A stretch of DNA of 16,567 nucleotides from Collinsella sp. (GTDB lineage Bacteria; Actinomycetota; Coriobacteriia; Coriobacteriales; Coriobacteriaceae), in NCBI GenBank assembly GCA_014871665.1, contig WGSL01000045.1, forward strand, positions 1 through 16,567, in the 5' to 3' direction. This document shows positions 13,111 to 16,567 of the stretch, piece after piece (the first letter of the stretch is position 1; each line of letters starts with the position of its first letter). A program made the position numbers and the translations under genes. The notes beneath the pieces are model-generated. The model searched no databases. It was not told the DNA's origin and saw only the letters and a list, made by a program, of their open reading frames with translations.

Positions 13111-14384
13111 GCGCCTTCGGTCTCGTGAACGCCCAGCTCGCGCAAGTAGGGTTGCCCCTCTCGGTCCTCGAAGACGTTGACGCTCTCGGCAAAAACCACC
13201 TTGGGGCATGCCCTGCGCGCCTCCCCCAGGCAGTCGAGCGGAATGGCAATCGAAGGCACCTGTGCATCCCAATCCTGCGGTACGCGGCATGCTCGCGCCC
13301 ACGCACGAACCGTCTTCGCGTCCTTGCCGAAAGCCTTTGCGCACTTCAGAAGCTTATCCCCCTTATCGAGGGAAAGCCAGGGATACGCGGCCTGCAAATC
13401 GGCATCCTCCAGAAACGCCTTGTTTTGCTGGAAAATCTGCCCCGTGTTCTTGTTGTCCGAGCTGCAGTAATGCACCCCCAGCTCAAGCTGCTGCTCGTCG
13501 GCGTACTCGAGCAGCGCCAGCGCCTCGGCTTCGCTGCCCGCAACGGGAACGCCGCCGCCGTACCAATAATCGTACAGGTAGTTGAACGGGTGCTTGCGCA
13601 GCTCGAAACCGCGCGCGCGGAACTCTTCCGCGTTGCAGAGAGGGAAGCAGAATTCAAGCAGGTTGATTCCCCGCACGCCCATCGCATCGAGGCGCGAGAG
13701 AAGCGGCTTCATCGTGGCGAGCGTGCCGGGAATCACCGGCATTTCAACCATGACATGCGGCAACGAGGACACAGCAGCCGCCATGCGCTCGAACACGGGC
13801 GCATCAGCGCTCGCGATGTCTTCGGGCTTCACGCTGAAGCGGACCTCATCGAGCCCCGCCTGCGCGAGCTGCCCCAAGCACGCATCGTCGAGCAAATCGC
13901 CGCACGTATACAAGCGCACGTGAGCGGCGGGATACAGCTCGCGCGCCCGCTCGATGAAGGCCACGACCTGCTCCTTGTGCAGCAAAGGCTCGCCACCCGT
14001 GATGGCGAGGCAGTCGAATTGAGCGCCCGTATCGTGTGCAGCTTCAAGTTCGGCTACGATATCGCGTCGGTGGGATAGGAAATACTCGTAGTGATCCTGG
14101 TTGGGATTGAAGCAGAAATAGCAATGGCGCGTGCATCGCAGGTCGATGAAAAACGTCGCCGTGCGCTCGCCGGTGCGGCACGCCAAGCACGCAGGAGATA
14201 TCCACCCGCGCCACAGGGAGCCGCCCCCGTTCTCGCAATGGCAGCCGCAGGCACGGGCCACCCGCGCCCGCCGCGCTCGGGAACAGGATTCCGAAGCCTC
14301 GAAGGGAACGCCGAAAGCGGCGACCGCTTCCTCATAATCGCGTTCTACCTGGTTGAATGCTTTCGCGTATTCCCGAACGTCCAT
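13107..14384 (-). CDS. radical SAM protein of the molybdoenzyme operon, 425 aa
   Basis: Radical SAM signature C84-x3-C88-x2-C91 (CTRHCYFC) within FFIDLRCTRHCYFCFNP, followed by GGEP at 130-133. These are the [4Fe-4S] and SAM-binding elements of an AdoMet radical enzyme with a partial TIM barrel. Before the signature lie more cysteines, C46-x-C48-x-C50 and C66-x2-C69, which could hold a zinc or an auxiliary cluster. The ATG at 14384 is chosen: AGGGA lies upstream and the TorD gene stops 8 bases before it. The alternative TTG at 14420 would overlap TorD. Tight linkage to TorD and DmsAB-like genes suggests a maturation or regulatory role for that molybdoenzyme, or a modification of its substrate or cofactor. 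The actual reaction is unknown. The gene is last in the operon and no terminator is obvious after it. Confidence 0.85.
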   Translation of the reverse strand: MDVREYAKAFNQVERDYEEAVAAFGVPFEASESCSRARRARVARACGCHCENGGGSLWRGWISPACLACRTGERTATFFIDLRCTRHCYFCFNPNQDHYEYFLSHRRDIVAELEAAHDTGAQFDCLAITGGEPLLHKEQVVAFIERARELYPAAHVRLYTCGDLLDDACLGQLAQAGLDEVRFSVKPEDIASADAPVFERMAAAVSSLPHVMVEMPVIPGTLATMKPLLSRLDAMGVRGINLLEFCFPLCNAEEFRARGFELRKHPFNYLYDYWYGGGVPVAGSEAEALALLEYADEQQLELGVHYCSSDNKNTGQIFQQNKAFLEDADLQAAYPWLSLDKGDKLLKCAKAFGKDAKTVRAWARACRVPQDWDAQVPSIAIPLDCLGEARRACPKVVFAESVNVFEDREGQPYLRELGVHETEGA

Positions 14385-14392
14385 CGCAATCC

Positions 14393-15154
14393 CTATTCGC
14401 CAATATGTCCCGCGAGCCAATCGAGCTGCACGCTATCGACACGGGCAACCATGACGATGCCCTGGGCAAATGCGGCATACAGTCCGCGCGCGTCCCGTTC
14501 GATCACTTTTTGAGCGAACGCGTTGACCCACGTGAGCACATGCGCTTCCAAAAAAGCCTTGGAATCCTGCAGCGCCTTCCGGCATTCGGAATCGCACCCG
14601 TCGGCATATGCCTCGTACGCGCGAGACCCCATGCAGCTCAGATATCCAAGCATAGCCGCAATGTGGTCATCGGGGAACTGCTTTTCAGCCTGAAGTTTCA
14701 AACCGGCGGCATGATACGCTGCGCGAACGTCGAGCGTGCTGCACTGGAACAGCGTCTGTTCGGCGCCCACGTACGGCGACTCCCACATATGAACATAGCA
14801 GTCCCCGGGAATCTGGAAGAGCTTCGCGTAGTCGCCTTCCATCTCGGATGCAAGCGTCGCCACGGCATCCGAAGACAGGCCTCCGTGCTCGTCATAGCAC
14901 GCCAGAACCTCCCTCGTACAATCGTCGAGCGAGCGGTCCATCTTAGCGAGAGCGCACTTGCTGTCAACGGACAGGTCCCCATCAGAGATCACGGCAGACT
15001 CGCAGGTGAACATCTCTCGAGCCTGCGAACCAAAGAGCTTCGCGACGAAATCGGGCGAGCAGTTGCCGCCGAAGACCGCATGAAGCAGATCGTAGAGGTA
15101 CGCGCGGCGGGCAAGATCCATACCGATGCGGCTTTCGAGTTGTTGATCAGGCAT
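14393..15154 (-). CDS. TorD/DmsD-family molybdoenzyme chaperone, 253 aa
   Basis: All-helical cytoplasmic chaperone of the TorD family. The hallmark is the W-E-S-P-Y-x-G segment (MWESPYVGAEQTLF) after DYAKLFQIPG, with downstream helices including AYHAAGLKLQAEKQFPDDHIAAMLGYLSCM (given here only as a landmark). Family members bind the signal peptide or apo-form of DMSO-reductase-type subunits until the cofactor is inserted. The start at 15154 is supported by AAAGGAG; a frame from 15217 has no such site and begins with unrelated residues. Its partner is most likely the DmsA-like subunit at the right edge. It is separated from the DmsB-like gene by a terminator hairpin and lies 8 bp upstream of the radical SAM gene, with which it is surely cotranscribed. 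Confidence 0.85.
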   Translation of the reverse strand: MPDQQLESRIGMDLARRAYLYDLLHAVFGGNCSPDFVAKLFGSQAREMFTCESAVISDGDLSVDSKCALAKMDRSLDDCTREVLACYDEHGGLSSDAVATLASEMEGDYAKLFQIPGDCYVHMWESPYVGAEQTLFQCSTLDVRAAYHAAGLKLQAEKQFPDDHIAAMLGYLSCMGSRAYEAYADGCDSECRKALQDSKAFLEAHVLTWVNAFAQKVIERDARGLYAAFAQGIVMVARVDSVQLDWLAGHIGE

Positions 15155-15171
15155 AACGCCGCTCCTTTCAA

Positions 15172-15191
15172 GGGAAGGCCGCTCCCTTCCC
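15172..15191 (-). promoter_or_regulatory. inverted repeat in the TorD leader
   Basis: GGGAAGG (15172-15178) and CCTTCCC (15185-15191) could form a seven-base stem just upstream of the TorD ribosome site. No clear -10/-35 pair was found between the terminator and TorD. Confidence 0.3.
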
Positions 15192-15240
15192 GCCGCAGCG
15201 AGAACACGGGCAGCCAACTGTTCCAGTGAATACTACACGA

Positions 15241-15279
15241 CAAGAAAACGCCGCGCCACAAACGAGATGCGGCGCGGCG
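15241..15279 (-). terminator. rho-independent terminator between the DmsB-like and TorD genes
   Basis: On the minus strand the arms CGCCGCGCC (15279-15271) and GGCGCGGCG (15257-15249) form a nine-base GC stem, followed by TTTTCTTG. It lies 18 bases after the DmsB-like stop codon. It probably lowers TorD and radical SAM expression relative to the enzyme subunits. Confidence 0.8.
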
Positions 15280-15296
15280 GCAAATGAAATCCCGGT

Positions 15297-15875
15297 TTAC
15301 CAGGTCAGCTCGACAGCAGAGCTATCGAACGCAAGATCTTTGGTCTTGATGAGGAGGTTCGGCTGGGTCAGATCGGGGCTCGGGAGCACCACGATGGTGC
15401 CCTTGTCCAAATCGTTGCCATACTTCTTGCGAAGCTCGTCAACATCGCCAGCGTCAAGCGCACGGTTCGGGCAACCCGCAACGCAAGCGGGCTGGCCGCC
15501 GTCAGCGCGCAGGCCGTAGCAACCGTCGCACTTGCCGGAAACGCCCTTCTCGGGGAAATACTGCGGATGGCCGTACGGGCAGCTCATCACGCACATACGG
15601 CAACCAATGCACTTATTCTGGTCCTGAACGACAGTGCCATCTTCAGCCTTGCTGATCGCACCCGTCGGGCAGTTGGCCAAGCAGATCGGGTTCTCGCAAT
15701 GGTTGCAGCTGCCAGAGTAGCTGTACGATTTAACGGCGGGGAACGTGCCGACCGTGTAGCTCTTCACATTGCGATACAGGGTTCCGACCTCAAGACGATT
15801 CTTGTCTTTGCACGCCACTTGGCACGCGCGGCAGCCGATGCAACGCGTCATATCAAAGTAAAAACCAAAAGCCAT
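15297..15875 (-). CDS. DmsB-like four-cluster iron-sulfur subunit, 192 aa
   Basis: Electron-transfer subunit with sixteen cysteines in four groups: C12/15/18/22, C57/60/65/69, C89/92/95/99 and C116/119/131/135. This is the DmsB/PsrB/NrfC pattern of four [4Fe-4S] clusters. Length is normal. It has no signal peptide, as is usual for a subunit that travels or docks with its catalytic partner. The ATG at 15875 is chosen over a TTG at 15893 because AAGGAGGG stands at ideal distance. The catalytic subunit gene stops 10 bases upstream. A membrane anchor (DmsC/NrfD-like) would normally follow but a terminator and TorD come next, so the anchor is absent here or encoded elsewhere, perhaps beyond the right edge. 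Confidence 0.92.
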   Translation of the reverse strand: MAFGFYFDMTRCIGCRACQVACKDKNRLEVGTLYRNVKSYTVGTFPAVKSYSYSGSCNHCENPICLANCPTGAISKAEDGTVVQDQNKCIGCRMCVMSCPYGHPQYFPEKGVSGKCDGCYGLRADGGQPACVAGCPNRALDAGDVDELRKKYGNDLDKGTIVVLPSPDLTQPNLLIKTKDLAFDSSAVELTW

Positions 15876-15885
15876 GATTCCCTCC

Positions 15886-16567
15886 TTAGCCAAGATTCAG
15901 GATGCGCGCATCGGTGTAGCAGTCGTCTTCCAATGCAGGGCCATCGTATTTCTCGAAATTGCAGTTATTGTTGTTGTAGCTGGTCACGCCGCAGCCGGAA
16001 ATGTTGTTGCCGGTGAGGTAGTTGTCGGCACCGCCCTCGTCGATGCCGGTCTTCTCGTTCAGGCGAACCCAAGAACCATGGGGAATGCCGACTTCGCCGG
16101 GCATGAGGTTCTCCATGCAGCACGCCTTGCGCAGCACTTCGCCGTACTTCGTCCAGATGCGCACGGTGTCGCCGTCCTCGATTCCCTTCTCCTTCGCGTC
16201 AGAGGCGTTCAGGAACACGGGGTTCGCCCAAGCCTCGCGCAGCCAGGGGCAGTTGTCGAACACGGAGTGCGAACGGCGGAAGTAGTGCGGGTTGAACAGC
16301 AGGTACGGGTACTCGCCCTTCTCGCCATCGATCTTGCCGTCCTTGAAGGTGGTCTCGTAGCCCGTGCCGGGAACGAGGTACTCGGGGTACGGCGCGTAGG
16401 TGTGGTCACACAGGCCGATGCTGTTGAACAGGTCAGCCTTCGCCTGGCAGGTGATCTCGAACTTGCCGCTCTTGGTCTTGAGCGGGTTCTTCTCAGGGTC
16501 CTTAATGAACGAGGCGTAGCCCAAAAACGAAGAGTACTTGTCGTTTTTCTTGCGCTCCACCTGGTAG
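15886..16567 (-). CDS. DmsA-like molybdopterin oxidoreductase catalytic subunit, C-terminal part (continues past the right edge)
   Basis: The last 227 or so residues of a DMSO-reductase-family catalytic subunit. The molybdopterin dinucleotide-binding domain is clear: LLFNPHYFRRSHSVFDNCPW, then VFLNASDAKEKGIEDGDTVR and EVGIPHGSW, ending with a GADNYLTGNNISGCG segment. The frame is open to the window edge. The first apparent start (GTG at 16560) is an internal valine codon, since the preceding bases read on as Tyr-Gln. The N-terminal cluster motif, Mo ligand and any twin-arginine signal are outside the window. It sits 10 bp before the DmsB-like gene, forming the A-B core of an operon with TorD and radical SAM. 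The substrate cannot be told. Confidence 0.88.
   Translation of the reverse strand, partial: YQVERKKNDKYSSFLGYASFIKDPEKNPLKTKSGKFEITCQAKADLFNSIGLCDHTYAPYPEYLVPGTGYETTFKDGKIDGEKGEYPYLLFNPHYFRRSHSVFDNCPWLREAWANPVFLNASDAKEKGIEDGDTVRIWTKYGEVLRKACCMENLMPGEVGIPHGSWVRLNEKTGIDEGGADNYLTGNNISGCGVTSYNNNNCNFEKYDGPALEDDCYTDARILNLG

Noticed and set aside
12924..14078. 384-aa plus-strand open frame over the radical SAM gene
   Set aside because: Its composition is that of an antisense shadow, and the opposite strand has the radical SAM and GGEP motifs.
14357..15229. 290-aa plus-strand open frame over TorD
   Set aside because: Antisense shadow; the minus strand has the TorD signature and a good ribosome site.

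Overview
The window most resembles an anaerobic, high-GC actinobacterium of the Coriobacteriia, probably Eggerthellaceae (the Eggerthella/Slackia/Gordonibacter/Adlercreutzia group). This is inferred from two different DMSO-reductase-family molybdoenzymes within 10 kb, one with a large MalT-type LuxR regulator beside it. No rRNA, tRNA or species marker is present, so genus cannot be decided.

Left third (1-4180, visibly AT-richer): three minus-strand genes in a row. They are a HigB/RelE-like toxin, a HigA-like antitoxin and a 1148-residue STAND/NACHT-type P-loop NTPase. A consensus-like promoter with an overlapping inverted repeat sits directly in front of the toxin. The block looks acquired and defence-like; its function is inferred.

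4180-5378 is about 1.2 kb with no convincing gene but much structure. It holds a near-perfect 25-bp palindrome, seven copies of a GAACT-containing word, two identical-arm operator-like palindromes (TGATAC-N6-GTATCA) flanking a terminator hairpin, and a perfect 21-bp inverted repeat. The last may be related to a second palindromic element at 12900-13062.

Centre (5379-12556): a divergent cluster. Leftward are a stand-alone trigger-factor C-terminal (chaperone) domain protein and a small PQ-loop/SemiSWEET-like membrane protein. Rightward are a cytoplasmic 887-residue molybdopterin oxidoreductase, a small 2x[4Fe-4S] ferredoxin behind a hairpin terminator, and an ATP-dependent LuxR-type regulator of about 889 residues. 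The regulator is split by an apparent one-base deletion near 11765. A coherent reading is an inducible soluble reductase or hydroxytransferase (substrate unknown) with its own ferredoxin donor, regulator, chaperone and perhaps small-solute carrier.

Right (13107-16567): a second, conventional molybdoenzyme operon on the minus strand. It has a DmsA-like catalytic subunit running off the right edge, a four-cluster DmsB-like subunit, a terminator hairpin, a TorD-family chaperone and a radical SAM protein. 12557-13106 is gene-free.
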